DNA of 37,019 nucleotides from Rosenbergiella gaditana (GCF_018494065.1 NZ_JABBFR010000020.1:1-37019); one strand, 5' to 3'. Shown: positions 8,675 to 16,855, numbered from the stretch's first letter. Made by a program: numbers and translations. The notes: generated by a model from the sequence alone, not told the origin.

Positions 8675-10428
8675 TGCTTATTTCCAGCGAGTTGAAACTG
8701 TGGTTCAAAATTTTGATTCAAATAAAGTTTTTTTGCTTCAGCTCGTGCAGGCTTACCTGATGAAGTCCGAGGAATACTGTGAGGTGGTACCAAAACAACA
8801 TCTACCGAGACGCCAAATTCATTACGAATACGTGATGAAAGTGAATGAACGATTTGACCACGACGTTCTGTTGAAGTCACTCGACATTGAACCTGTAAGA
8901 TAATCCTTTCAGCATCGTCATGTTCTTGATTTGTCATAAAAGCAATAGCGTCACCGGTGCGGACTTCTGGCTCAGCTTCTGCCATATATTCAATATCTTG
9001 CGGCCAAATGTTTCGTCCACGAATAATGATAAGATCTTTTTTACGCCCAGTGATGTAGAGATTGCCATCGAGTAAATAGCCGAGGTCTCCGGTATCTAGC
9101 CAGCCTTTCTCTTGGATCTGCTGATGCGACTCTTTATCACGGAAGTAACCGCGCATTAAACTTGGACCCGCAATACAAATATGACCAATGCTTCTTTCCG
9201 CTAACGGCTCATCTTTTTCGTTACGGATAACAATTTCGTGCCCAGGCATCGCTTTACCGCAGTTAACAAAAACCGCTTGCGCTGCACGTTCGTCTTTTGG
9301 AGCCACGGCTTTACTTTCATATTCTAAAATATAGCGGTCAACTACGTTGTAACGCGGCCCAGTGCCTTTGTCGAAGAAACTTACGGCGAGTGTGTTTTCC
9401 GCAAGGCCATAGCATGGCATAAAAGTATCTTCACTAAAGCCGACTTGGCTAAAATGCTCTGTAAAGCGATCCAATAATCCAGAGGGGATAGGCTCAGCGC
9501 CGACACCGGCAATTCGCCAGCTCGACAGATCCAACTCGGCTAACTCTTTCTCATTACTTCGACGAAGACAAATTTCATAGCCGAAAGGCGGTGCAACAGA
9601 AACTGTACCCTTATTTTTGGTGATCAGTTTCAGCCATTGAATTGGACGCATGGCAAAATCTTGTGTACGCAGGTAATCGACCGAAATCTGCGTAGCAACC
9701 GGCGTCAATACAAAGCCTACCAAGCCCATATCATGATAAAAGGGAAGCCAAGAGACACAGCGATCGTCTTTTTTAAGCTTGATCCCATCGTGACTTATAG
9801 CGCGTAAATTGGCCATTGCCGAGGCTTGGGTGACAACCACGCCACGAGGAAAACGAGTACTACCAGAGGTATATTGCAAATAAGCGATATCGTCCTCTGC
9901 TACCGGAGGTAACTCGCTATTGGCTTCATGGGTAATCTGAGCAAAGGCTTCATGGCTTAAAATAGTCGGGGCGTTATAGTCACAGACGACTTCTTGCACC
10001 ATCGGAAGCCACTCTTTGCTACTCAAAACAACAGATGCTTGGCAGCCATTGAGTAAGCCCGTGAGTTTTTTCACGTAGGATGCACTTTGACCGATACCCA
10101 TAGGGATCGCGAGCGGCACAGCGATCAATCCCGCATATTGGCACGCAAAAAATGTTTCTACGAACTCAACACTTGTTTCTGCAATGAGTGCAACGCGATC
10201 CCCTTTAGTCAATCCTAAAGAAAGCAACTTATGAGCACCTTCTACAGCGTTTACTTTAAGAACACTGTAAGGTACTGCAGCCATTAGGTTATTACGGCGA
10301 TCATAAAAATTCATGCCGGTTTTACCGAGTGCTGCATAATCCAAAGCTTCAGCTAGCGTTGCGAAATCTGCATAGCGGATTGGAAGTTGATGATGGGATT
10401 GAGTTGCAAACGTTGTAGACGCTTCCAT
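8671..10428 (-). CDS. Fatty acyl-AMP ligase / acyl-ACP synthetase
   Basis: 585 residues from the ATG at 10428; an in-frame GTG at 10440 would add four, and AGGTG at 10433-10437 fits the ATG better. It is a member of the ANL superfamily. The P-loop-like motif is Y-T-S-G-S-T-R-F-P-R-G (about 186-196). The C-terminal part has L-D-T-G-D-L-G, then G-R-K-K-D-L-I-I-I-R-G-R-N-I-W-P-Q-D-I-E, the hallmark of FAAL-type ligases that pass acyl-AMP to a carrier protein rather than to CoA. No carrier domain is fused; the separate ACP gene two positions downstream is the likely acceptor. It is the first gene of the operon. In Caulobacter the same position holds the acyl-ACP synthetase AasR needed for ceramide synthesis. 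Confidence 0.9.
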   Translation of the reverse strand: MEASTTFATQSHHQLPIRYADFATLAEALDYAALGKTGMNFYDRRNNLMAAVPYSVLKVNAVEGAHKLLSLGLTKGDRVALIAETSVEFVETFFACQYAGLIAVPLAIPMGIGQSASYVKKLTGLLNGCQASVVLSSKEWLPMVQEVVCDYNAPTILSHEAFAQITHEANSELPPVAEDDIAYLQYTSGSTRFPRGVVVTQASAMANLRAISHDGIKLKKDDRCVSWLPFYHDMGLVGFVLTPVATQISVDYLRTQDFAMRPIQWLKLITKNKGTVSVAPPFGYEICLRRSNEKELAELDLSSWRIAGVGAEPIPSGLLDRFTEHFSQVGFSEDTFMPCYGLAENTLAVSFFDKGTGPRYNVVDRYILEYESKAVAPKDERAAQAVFVNCGKAMPGHEIVIRNEKDEPLAERSIGHICIAGPSLMRGYFRDKESHQQIQEKGWLDTGDLGYLLDGNLYITGRKKDLIIIRGRNIWPQDIEYMAEAEPEVRTGDAIAFMTNQEHDDAERIILQVQCRVTSTERRGQIVHSLSSRIRNEFGVSVDVVLVPPHSIPRTSSGKPARAEAKKLYLNQNFEPQFQLAGNKQ

Positions 10429-10440
10429 ATAGTGGTACAC

Positions 10441-11042
10441 CTGTTGATACTAAAAGATATTGAGGAAGTTTAAGCTCTACACAGAGCTACCGACCAGAGT
10501 AGTAATTCAAGCATCTTCCAACTTACGATGATAAAATCGTCGCCTGCTCACCGTTCTCACACACACTTCACTTACCCAATTAAGGTGTTGATAAACGCCT
10601 CGTCCTGAACATAGTTCACCATTTCACAGCGAAGACGTTAGGTGAGTACTTACCGATCGCTCAATGCTTAACATGAAATTTTAGACAAATGCGAGTGCAG
10701 TGTTAAGGGGCTTGCTCTGAAAGCGCGCTGCAATTGTAAAGATCTTAAAATATCATGTCATAGGTAAAATGTGCGTTCCACTACTTTTAATACTAAATTA
10801 CGTACTTACCACTACCCTGTAACGTTTTCTTTTAAAATCATGGTTTTCGTTACAAATTAATAGTATGTCAGAATGTTTTCACGCTAACTTTCAAAAAAAA
10901 ATTGACAATTACTACCGTGACTGTTTCGATATACTAACACACTGCCGAGTCTATAGCCTCCTCTTTATTGCTGCTTGTTGCTGCGTTTCTTGCATGAATC
11001 GCATGGAGTGATTTGCTACCAATTTAACAATTACTTGAAGTA
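10441..11042. promoter_or_regulatory. 600-base divergent control region of the lipid locus
   Basis: No credible gene on either strand. It separates the leftward acyl-ligase/SPT operon from the rightward acyltransferase-dgkA pair and must hold both promoters. A TTGACA at 10902-10907 is followed by TATACT at 10930-10935, but the 22-base gap is too long for a classic pair; TCGATA at 10926 with an 18-base gap is an alternative. The length and AT-richness suggest regulatory input, but no operator palindrome could be named. Confidence 0.4.
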
Positions 11043-12176
11043 ATGGTATTTATGATCTCAATAGAAAAAGTTTCGTCCAAACAGGATCTGAAAGCCTTCA
11101 TCAATTTTCCCTCTACCCTATTTGCGGGTGACGAGAATTGGATCGACCCATTATTTGTCGAGCGTGAAGAACATCTCTCCAAAAAAAATCCCGCCTCAGA
11201 CCACGTGGTCTGGCAAGCTTGGCTCGCCAAGCGCGGTTCTGAAGTCGTCGGACGCATCACTGCACAAATAGACTCCCTTCACCGTGAGTTGTATGGTCCT
11301 AACACCGGCCATTTTGGAATGATTGATGCGATAGATGATGAAGAAGTGTTTGCAGCGCTATTCAAAACGGCAGAAGAATGGCTTATTTCTCAAGGCGCCC
11401 ATCAAATCACCGGGCCATTTAGCCTTAATATTAACCAAGAAAGTGGATTGCTGGTCAATGGTTTTGATACCCCACCTTCTGCATTAATGACGCATGGTAA
11501 GCCTTGGTACGGTAAACATATTGAGAAGCTGGGCTACAGTAAAGCCATCGATTTAATTGCCTATTGGATGAAGCGTACGGATCTACATTTTGAACCGAGT
11601 CTTACCAAGTTAATGGATAATGTTCGTAAGAAAGTGACCATCCGCCCGCTCAATCGAAAAATCTTCGACCAAGAGATGCAGATTCTGAGAAACCTTTTCA
11701 ATTTAGGTTGGCAGGATAACTGGGGGTTTGTTCCCTTCACTGAACATGAATTTGCCACCATGGGCCAACAGCTCAAGTATTTGGTCCCTGACGATATGAT
11801 CTATATCGCTGAAATTGATGGTGAACCCGCTGCGTTTATTGTTGGACTCCCTAACATTAATGAAGCTATTGAAGACCTTAAAGGTAAACTGCTTCCTTTT
11901 GGCTGGGCTAAAGTACTGTGGCGTTTAAAAGTCAGTGGCGTACGAACTGCTCGGGTCCCTTTAATGGGCGTTAAGAAAGAATACCAATTCAGTCGAATGG
12001 GGCCGATCATTGCTCTGCTCCTAATCGAAGCATTACGAGAGCCTTTCCGCCGTCGTAATATCGACGCGTTAGAAATGTCTTGGATTCTAGAAACCAATAC
12101 CGGTATGCGAACGATACTTGAACGTATTGGCGCTGAGCCCTATAAAAACTATCGATTATTTGAGAAAAAGATTTAG
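11043..12176 (+). CDS. YghO-family acyl-CoA N-acyltransferase, candidate bacterial ceramide synthase
   Basis: 377 residues (ATG 11043; ATG 11052 also possible, and no strong ribosome site decides). The central part has the signature of a GNAT-fold family with E. coli YghO and the Caulobacter ceramide synthase bCerS: I-D-P-L-F near the start, G-R-I-T-A-Q-I-D, F-G-M-I-D-A-I-D-D, then G-P-F-S-L-N-I-N-Q-E-S-G and a conserved H-G-K-P-W-Y. The C-terminal half carries W-I-L-E-T-N-T-G-M. bCerS N-acylates a sphingoid base to make ceramide. Here it faces the SPT operon and is followed by a DgkA-type kinase. The family match is from memory of motifs and context; substrate is inferred. Older annotation calls relatives hypothetical or DNA-binding. 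Confidence 0.8.
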   Translation: MVFMISIEKVSSKQDLKAFINFPSTLFAGDENWIDPLFVEREEHLSKKNPASDHVVWQAWLAKRGSEVVGRITAQIDSLHRELYGPNTGHFGMIDAIDDEEVFAALFKTAEEWLISQGAHQITGPFSLNINQESGLLVNGFDTPPSALMTHGKPWYGKHIEKLGYSKAIDLIAYWMKRTDLHFEPSLTKLMDNVRKKVTIRPLNRKIFDQEMQILRNLFNLGWQDNWGFVPFTEHEFATMGQQLKYLVPDDMIYIAEIDGEPAAFIVGLPNINEAIEDLKGKLLPFGWAKVLWRLKVSGVRTARVPLMGVKKEYQFSRMGPIIALLLIEALREPFRRRNIDALEMSWILETNTGMRTILERIGAEPYKNYRLFEKKI

Positions 12177-12196
12177 TCGCTTTAGCGAATAATCAC

Positions 12197-12228
12197 CGTG
12201 ATAGCAGCGAAGAAAACTCGCCTGCTAT
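12197..12228 (+). repeat. Hairpin between the acyltransferase and dgkA-like genes
   Basis: GATAGCAG pairs with CTGCTATC across about a 14-base loop within 12,197-12,228. It is followed by A-T-T-T rather than a long T-run, so it may only weaken read-through into the dgkA-like gene. Confidence 0.4.
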
Positions 12229-12258
12229 CATTTAACCTTTGTCTAAAGATGACTCAAC

Positions 12259-12618
12259 ATGTCGATTGAAAAACACACTGGTTTAAAACGCCTAGTTTTC
12301 AGTATTAAAAACTCCTGGGCGGGAGTAACCGATGCATTTAAAACAGAAGATGCCTTCCGTCATATTTTTATCTTCAGTTCGCTCCTTTTACTGATTTCAT
12401 TGACGCTCAATATTTCGAAGACACAACATATTCTGCTAATTCTATGCAGCTTTTTATTGGTCGTTATTGAATTACTCAATACAGCCATTGAAACAGTGGT
12501 TGATCGAATTTCTTATGAGATTCACCCTCTGTCTAAGCGAGCAAAGGATATGGCAGGTGCCGCACAATTAATCGCAATCGTCGCAACACTGTTAATCTGG
12601 TTGGTTGTGGTTTTCTAA
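12259..12618 (+). CDS. DgkA-type diacylglycerol kinase (integral membrane)
   Basis: 119 residues with three membrane helices. The signature E-L-L-N-T-A-I-E-T-V-V-D-R is followed by S-K-R-A-K-D-M-A-G-A-A-Q, the diagnostic block of prokaryotic DgkA; length is normal (E. coli 122). DgkA phosphorylates diacylglycerol and related lipids such as ceramide in vitro. Enterics normally keep dgkA beside lexA or plsB, so this copy looks like a paralogue tied to the lipid locus. It could recycle diacylglycerol released when a phospholipid head group is moved onto ceramide, or phosphorylate the ceramide itself. Both are inference. It lies 82 bases after the acyltransferase gene. Confidence 0.88.
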   Translation: MSIEKHTGLKRLVFSIKNSWAGVTDAFKTEDAFRHIFIFSSLLLLISLTLNISKTQHILLILCSFLLVVIELLNTAIETVVDRISYEIHPLSKRAKDMAGAAQLIAIVATLLIWLVVVF

Positions 12619-12640
12619 CCGACCCGTTAACTTTTAATCT

Positions 12641-12680
12641 GGGCGTTAATGAAACGGCTTTTCATCACGCCCTTGACCTT
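12641..12680. terminator. Imperfect terminator hairpin between convergent genes
   Basis: GGGCGTTAATGAAA (12641-12654) pairs with TTTCAT...CGCCC (12660-12672), with an internal mismatch, around a CGGC loop, and a short T-run follows. It sits between the dgkA-like gene and the convergent kinase gene. Confidence 0.5.
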
Positions 12681-13412
12681 TTACTTAATTGCTTTCACCG
12701 CGACAAGAACACTGGCGAGAACCTCTTCGTAGGGTTTTCTTGAATCCAAATCTAAAATTTTGGCGCCATTATAGTTAAGCTGGCGCATGACACTTATCTT
12801 ATCGCTTAACTCTTGATAGCTATGGTCAGGTTTCCGTGCAAACGCTGTCTCCACGTCAATATCCAAACGAATAATCAATTCAGGCTGATAATTAGCTAAT
12901 TTCTGGTAAATCACGACTTCTTTTCTAGCCATCTCTTTGAGTAACCACCCTTTGACACGCTCAATGCCTAGACCTGGTCCGTCATAATGAAAACCTGAAA
13001 TTTCCGCTTGTGGATAGCGGTCAGCAATGACCAATACGCCACTTTCCGCTAATGCTTTCGCTTTATGAAAGTTGGAAGAACGCCAGCAAGAGAGCGCGTA
13101 CATAATAAAAGCGGCCCACAATGCAGGCGCTTCACTCCGCATACTTTGGGTTTTTTCAGACTTTTTAGCTAAACGACGCTCAAGCCACACACCAATAATG
13201 GGAAGCTTTTTAATTTTATCGCCGTCTTCGCCTGAAATAAGCCCTAAGTAACGGCGTTCAGTCTGCCGAATTTTCTGCATTTCTTTGATCAGATCAGCAG
13301 TGATGGTCGATTTACCAGAGCCATCACAACCGACAATAGCGACCATCCGCGGTATAACAATAGGCGTGACTGTAGGGGTAGAGGACGTATATGGATCAGA
13401 ATGAGTAGTCAT
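12681..13412 (-). CDS. Thymidylate-kinase-fold P-loop protein, copy 1 (YghR/S/T-like)
   Basis: 243 residues. Walker A is G-C-D-G-S-G-K-S-T (28-36). Further family marks are A-D-R-Y-P-Q-A-E (the DR-Y/H motif of nucleotide kinases), F-H-Y-D-G-P, and a lid-like A-F-A-R-K-P-D-H. It is similar along its whole length to two neighbours, and its closest named relatives by context are the E. coli ATP-binding proteins YghR, YghS and YghT. A true Tmk is unlikely, since three divergent copies sit in one lipid locus. A proline/threonine-rich N-terminal tail precedes the P-loop. It follows copy 2 by 20 bases in an operon. Substrate unknown; a lipid head-group precursor is a hypothesis. Confidence 0.78.
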   Translation of the reverse strand: MTTHSDPYTSSTPTVTPIVIPRMVAIVGCDGSGKSTITADLIKEMQKIRQTERRYLGLISGEDGDKIKKLPIIGVWLERRLAKKSEKTQSMRSEAPALWAAFIMYALSCWRSSNFHKAKALAESGVLVIADRYPQAEISGFHYDGPGLGIERVKGWLLKEMARKEVVIYQKLANYQPELIIRLDIDVETAFARKPDHSYQELSDKISVMRQLNYNGAKILDLDSRKPYEEVLASVLVAVKAIK

Positions 13413-13432
13413 AATAGAGGTATTTACCGTTA

Positions 13433-14158
13433 TCAGAATGAGTTGGGAAGATTGAAAGTATTATGAATGGCTTCCAATGAAGCCTTAAACACTTCGTCTT
13501 CAGGATCTCTGCCACATAATTCGAGAATATGCGCCCCATTAAACGTTAACGTTGGGATAACCCTAATTTTCTCGCGCAACGAGGCAATATCATGATCGGG
13601 TTTACGCGCATAAGCCGTCTCTTCATCAATCGATAAGCGAATCAATAAGGCAGGAGGATAGGATGCCATCCACTCATAAAGACGTTGCTCACGCTTTCTC
13701 AACATTTGGATCCATCGACTTCCCCCTCGGGCTTTACTAAGGTGTGGACCATCAACACGAAAACCCGCCACTTCTGCTTGCGGATAGCGGTCCGTCACCA
13801 GCAGTACGCCCTCTTGGGCACGACGTAGCATTCTTTTGAATTTGTAGGCACGCCAGCAGGATAGCAAGAAAATCACCGTCCCTTCTGCATTACCCGGAGG
13901 AGTATTCGGTTTCTCATGCACTTTATCGGATTTGCTGACCAAATAGGCTGCAATCTTTTCTCCCACCACTGGCAATTCGGTAATTTTTTGCTTAATAAAG
14001 CCAGATGATTGCCCTAAATAGACCTGTTCTACTGTTGTCCGTAACGCAAGAGTTTGAACCAATCTGTTGGCGAGTGTTGATTTACCCGAACCATCACAGC
14101 CGGTGATAGCAATGACACGTATGGGGGAGGATTGAGGAGATGAGGTCGAATTATTCAC
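13433..14158 (-). CDS. Thymidylate-kinase-fold P-loop protein, copy 2 (YghR/S/T-like)
   Basis: 241 residues; GTG start at 14158 (an ATG alternative is not available before the P-loop). Walker A is G-C-D-G-S-G-K-S-T (20-28). It shares T-D-R-Y-P-Q-A-E-V-A-G-F with copy 1, the D-G-P turn, and Y-A-R-K-P-D-H in the lid region. The insertion around W-I-Q-M-L-R-K-R-E-Q-R before the last third is basic. First gene of the two-gene leftward kinase operon, divergent from copy 3. Conserved catalytic-type residues are all present, so it is likely active. The phosphate acceptor cannot be read from sequence. Confidence 0.78.
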   Translation of the reverse strand: MNNSTSSPQSSPIRVIAITGCDGSGKSTLANRLVQTLALRTTVEQVYLGQSSGFIKQKITELPVVGEKIAAYLVSKSDKVHEKPNTPPGNAEGTVIFLLSCWRAYKFKRMLRRAQEGVLLVTDRYPQAEVAGFRVDGPHLSKARGGSRWIQMLRKREQRLYEWMASYPPALLIRLSIDEETAYARKPDHDIASLREKIRVIPTLTFNGAHILELCGRDPEDEVFKASLEAIHNTFNLPNSF

Positions 14159-14620
14159 AATAACCGTTACACATTTTAATATTCAATTTCGCGCTATAGT
14201 AGAGGATTTAATACTAGTTGTCTTCCCTTCCCCCTTTAACTCATACGCTTCTCCTTAAGACGCACGTTACGCTAACGCCAAGCAGCCCTCTGGTATGATG
14301 CTGACTTAAGTATCTCCACATCACCCTTTTAGGAGGTTTTACCCTGTGATAACTGAGTAAAATCATTAATGATATTAAACAGGTTGTGGCAGTAAACGGA
14401 GAGTTTGTTACAAATAACCCCTTTCATTCTGTTCCCAACCGATAATTTGCAGCATAAACTGCTAAATTAGACAGGCTAAACTTCGGCAGAATGTATTGGT
14501 TTCTCCCCAGTTATTGAAGTGACATCACACTTTTGGTGATAGATGGGTTAAGCTATTTTGCTATTTTATCTCTCATTTATAACTATTCGTCTTTCCTAAA
14601 GTGTCAAACACGAGGTTTTT
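14159..14620. promoter_or_regulatory. Divergent intergenic region between kinase copies 2 and 3
   Basis: About 460 AT-rich bases without a credible gene. It should contain the promoters for the leftward kinase pair and the rightward third kinase. I looked for an ops/JUMPstart element, as seen ahead of glycan clusters, and found only a weak likeness around 14,384-14,400, which I do not accept. Confidence 0.35.
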
Positions 14621-15337
14621 ATGTACACCAAGTCCATTCCGGTTATCGCTGTTATAGGGAGCGATGGATCCGGTAAATCTACAGTCTGTGAGCATCTCGT
14701 GGGCACGCTTTCTGATTACGGGACAACCTCTTATGTCCATCTTGGTAAACAAGCAGGTAACGTAGGAAGAGTAGCAGCTAATCTTCCGCTGATTGGCCGT
14801 TCCGTAGGAAATAAGATCGAGAAAACCCGCGTAAAGGTAATCAAAACTCATCACACTACGCTTTCTGGATTGGTGGTCGGAATTTTCTTAGTTAGGCGTG
14901 TGCGCCGTTTTCGTAACATGCTTAAATTACGTAAACAGGGGCATATTATTCTAGCGGACCGTTACCCTCACCTCCAAGTGCCTGGTGCTTATGATAGCCT
15001 GACTCTTCCCACTACCGCGTCTAAAAACCCACTGATCAATTGGATTGCCAAACGTGAGCTCAATGCGTTTACGTGGATGACCCAACACCGCCCTGATTTA
15101 GTTATTAAACTGAATGTGTCACTTGATGTGGCATGTGCCCGTAAGCCGGATCACCGTCGTGATGCACTAAAGAAAAAAATAGAAATCACGCCTAAATTGG
15201 ATTTTGGCGGTAAGAAAATTATTAATATTGATGCCGACCAACCTTTGGAACACGTTCTCTCACAAGTTGATCAATCTATCGGCGAGTTTATGACGGAACT
15301 GGGCTTCAAAAAAGTCATTAAAGGTGAAATTGCTTAA
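14621..15337 (+). CDS. Thymidylate-kinase-fold P-loop protein, copy 3 (YghR/S/T-like)
   Basis: 238 residues; ATG 14621 with GAGG 6 bases upstream. Walker A is G-S-D-G-S-G-K-S-T (13-21). It has A-D-R-Y-P-H-L-Q in place of the D-R-Y-P-Q-A-E of copies 1 and 2, and keeps C-A-R-K-P-D-H. Copies 1 and 2 share the F-x-x-D-G-P segment; here it is A-Y-D-S-L, so copy 3 is the most divergent and may act on a different acceptor. It is transcribed away from copies 1 and 2 as a single gene ending in a hairpin. Function inferred only as a small-molecule or lipid kinase. Confidence 0.78.
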   Translation: MYTKSIPVIAVIGSDGSGKSTVCEHLVGTLSDYGTTSYVHLGKQAGNVGRVAANLPLIGRSVGNKIEKTRVKVIKTHHTTLSGLVVGIFLVRRVRRFRNMLKLRKQGHIILADRYPHLQVPGAYDSLTLPTTASKNPLINWIAKRELNAFTWMTQHRPDLVIKLNVSLDVACARKPDHRRDALKKKIEITPKLDFGGKKIINIDADQPLEHVLSQVDQSIGEFMTELGFKKVIKGEIA

Positions 15338-15354
15338 ATCGATTCCATTTATAG

Positions 15355-15389
15355 TTAAGGGTATCAGCCAGCAGATACCTCTTAATTTA
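15355..15389 (+). terminator. Terminator after kinase copy 3
   Basis: TTAAG-GGTATC (355-365 of the 15 kb) pairs with GATACC-T-CTTAA (374-385), one base bulged, around an 8-base loop; a T-rich TTTATT follows. Confidence 0.55.
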
Positions 15390-16063
15390 TTATGTAGGCA
15401 ATATGGCTGAACTCCAGCCTCTAACCCAGTGCTTTATTGTTTCTTTAGGCAATATTTTTTAAAATGGAGTGGCTAATTTGACGATCGCCACTCACTGACT
15501 CCTTGCACGCCAAAAAATTGATAATCATTATTTCCTTTGATTAGATAAACTTGAGCATGCTTATCCATAAAGACACGATAATCTTATCCAATTATTAACA
15601 TCCTCAGGAAATAATAGATTTGCGTCGATAACTAATGACTACATAGGGAAAAAGAAAAGGTGATTATTTTTGATAACTTCTATAAGCATGAAATGCGTAA
15701 TGATACAGATAAACTTCCCAAGGTATTATTTATTGATATCTATCGTCCTATGATTGAACTCGGCACCTTTATTGATAAGCTATTTTTAAATTTAATAACA
15801 GCCAACCCTTATGTTGAGTAACTAGTGGAAAATCTTGCGAAGTGGAATGACTAAAATATATTAATTAATGTAAATATACACTCTAGCGCTGTTCCCCCTC
15901 ATTATTTATAACTATGCTGCCAAAAATTAAAAAATGTTCTTCATGCTATCGTAAACCGATTAATGAATAGCATGCATAAGCACATCCCATATTTAGAGGA
16001 TAATGTTTTTCATTAAATCCATTACACTTTTAATAAATCGAAAATAGTTAATTGGAGCTAATG
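15390..16063. other. Low-coding-density region with one gene remnant
   Basis: About 670 AT-rich bases between kinase copy 3 and the cupin gene. Apart from the hydroxylase remnant at 15,639-15,821 I see only short frames broken by stops. Codon-like structure is lost on both sides of the remnant, which fits gene decay. Confidence 0.5.
15639..15821 (+). pseudogene. C-terminal remnant of an aspartyl/asparaginyl beta-hydroxylase (LpxO-like)
   Basis: This open stretch of about 60 codons has no start or ribosome site. It encodes K-V-I-I-F-D-N-F-Y-K-H-E, then R-N-D-T-D and V-L-F-I-D-I-Y-R-P. That is the C-terminal core of the aspartyl/asparaginyl beta-hydroxylase family (consensus V-F-D-D-x-Y-x-H-E-x-x-N-x-T-D...R-V-V-L-x-x-D-x-x-R-P), which includes LpxO, the lipid A acyl-chain hydroxylase. 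The H-E histidine is an iron ligand and is kept, but the rest of the enzyme is missing upstream, where stops occur. Its position beside lipid genes suggests it once hydroxylated a lipid of this locus; that is inference. Confidence 0.6.
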
Positions 16064-16471
16064 ATGAGCACTAATTTCACAGGTGAAAGCCTCTTCCCCA
16101 AAGGCGAAAAAAATGATGCCTTTGCACAATACTTTATGGGTACAAGCTATCTCAGTATGCTATCCACCGAAGGGGTAAATATTGGGAACGTCGTATTTGA
16201 ACCGGGCTGCCGAAATAACTGTCATGTCCACCACGCTGGTGGCCAAATTCTATTAGTGACTGATGGCTACGGCTGGTATCAAGCATGGAATGAGCCACCA
16301 CAGGCCTTAAAACCCGGAGATGTTGTCAATATTCCTGCAGGTGTAAAACATTGGCACGGCGCGACGAAGGATAGTTGGTTTGCGCATGTAGCCATTGCCA
16401 TCCCTGCCGAAGGCGCGAGTAATGAGTGGCTTGAGCCTGTTACTGATGAGCATTACGCGGCCTTAGCCTAA
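16064..16471 (+). CDS. Small cupin-domain protein
   Basis: 135 residues from the ATG at 16064 (GGAG 6 bases upstream; the adjacent ATG at 16061 is too close). A single cupin barrel: first metal motif N-C-H-V-H-H-A-G-G-Q, where Q replaces the usual glutamate, and second motif P-A-G-V-K-H-W-H-G-A. Cytosolic, no signal peptide. Related proteins are annotated as cupins of unknown substrate, often near carboxymuconolactone-decarboxylase-like proteins; none is adjacent here. It stands alone, followed by a 10-bp hairpin. Catalytic versus binding role cannot be told from sequence. Confidence 0.85.
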   Translation: MSTNFTGESLFPKGEKNDAFAQYFMGTSYLSMLSTEGVNIGNVVFEPGCRNNCHVHHAGGQILLVTDGYGWYQAWNEPPQALKPGDVVNIPAGVKHWHGATKDSWFAHVAIAIPAEGASNEWLEPVTDEHYAALA

Positions 16472-16477
16472 ATCTTG

Positions 16478-16500
16478 GCCAAGGTAGCCTCTACCTTGGC
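16478..16500 (+). terminator. Hairpin after the cupin gene
   Basis: GCCAAGGTAG (16478-16487) pairs perfectly with CTACCTTGGC (16491-16500) around CCT. There is no T-run after it, so intrinsic termination is uncertain. Confidence 0.45.
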
Positions 16501-16624
16501 GAACATGTAGCGTCCCTGTCTTGTCCTGCTAAATTCTCAATATCGCGCACAGCGATTCATTTCTGTCTTGTTCACTCATTTACAGGGCGTACCCTGACAC
16601 ACTGAATCGGGTCTATGAAGATCG

Positions 16625-16855
16625 TTACTTTATATCAGTTTTACCGGTTTGCTTTTCGAAATCGATTTTCCTTTTTGCCTCGAGGGCATTCAGGCAATTC
16701 TTACTCTGCTGATCATTCTGCTGCGTGCATTGCGTCAGTATTTTATTACGCAGTACGTCATCTTTCATAAAATCAGCCGGGGTATAGGCTTTATTACACC
16801 CACTTAAGGCTAGCAGCCCCATGGCTAAGAATCCATTACTCCACCACCGCTCCAT
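16625..16855 (-). CDS. EexN-like small lipoprotein
   Basis: 76 residues from the ATG at 16855, preceded by GAGGAGA; the longer frame to 16,912 lacks a ribosome site. A lipoprotein signal peptide ends in L-A-L-S-G-C. The mature part has D-F-M-K-D-D-x-x-R-N-K-I-L-T-Q-C, then K-N-C-L-N-A-L-E-A-K. The spaced Cys pair and the x-C-x-N-A ending resemble the EexN family, first seen as entry-exclusion lipoproteins of conjugative plasmids but also common on chromosomes. No conjugation genes are nearby, so an exclusion role is not implied. Confidence 0.75.
   Translation of the reverse strand: MERWWSNGFLAMGLLALSGCNKAYTPADFMKDDVLRNKILTQCTQQNDQQSKNCLNALEAKRKIDFEKQTGKTDIK

Noticed and set aside
14380..14405. 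JUMPstart/ops element ahead of kinase copy 3
   Set aside because: The likeness (GTGGCAGTAAAC) misses the invariant GGCGGTAG core.
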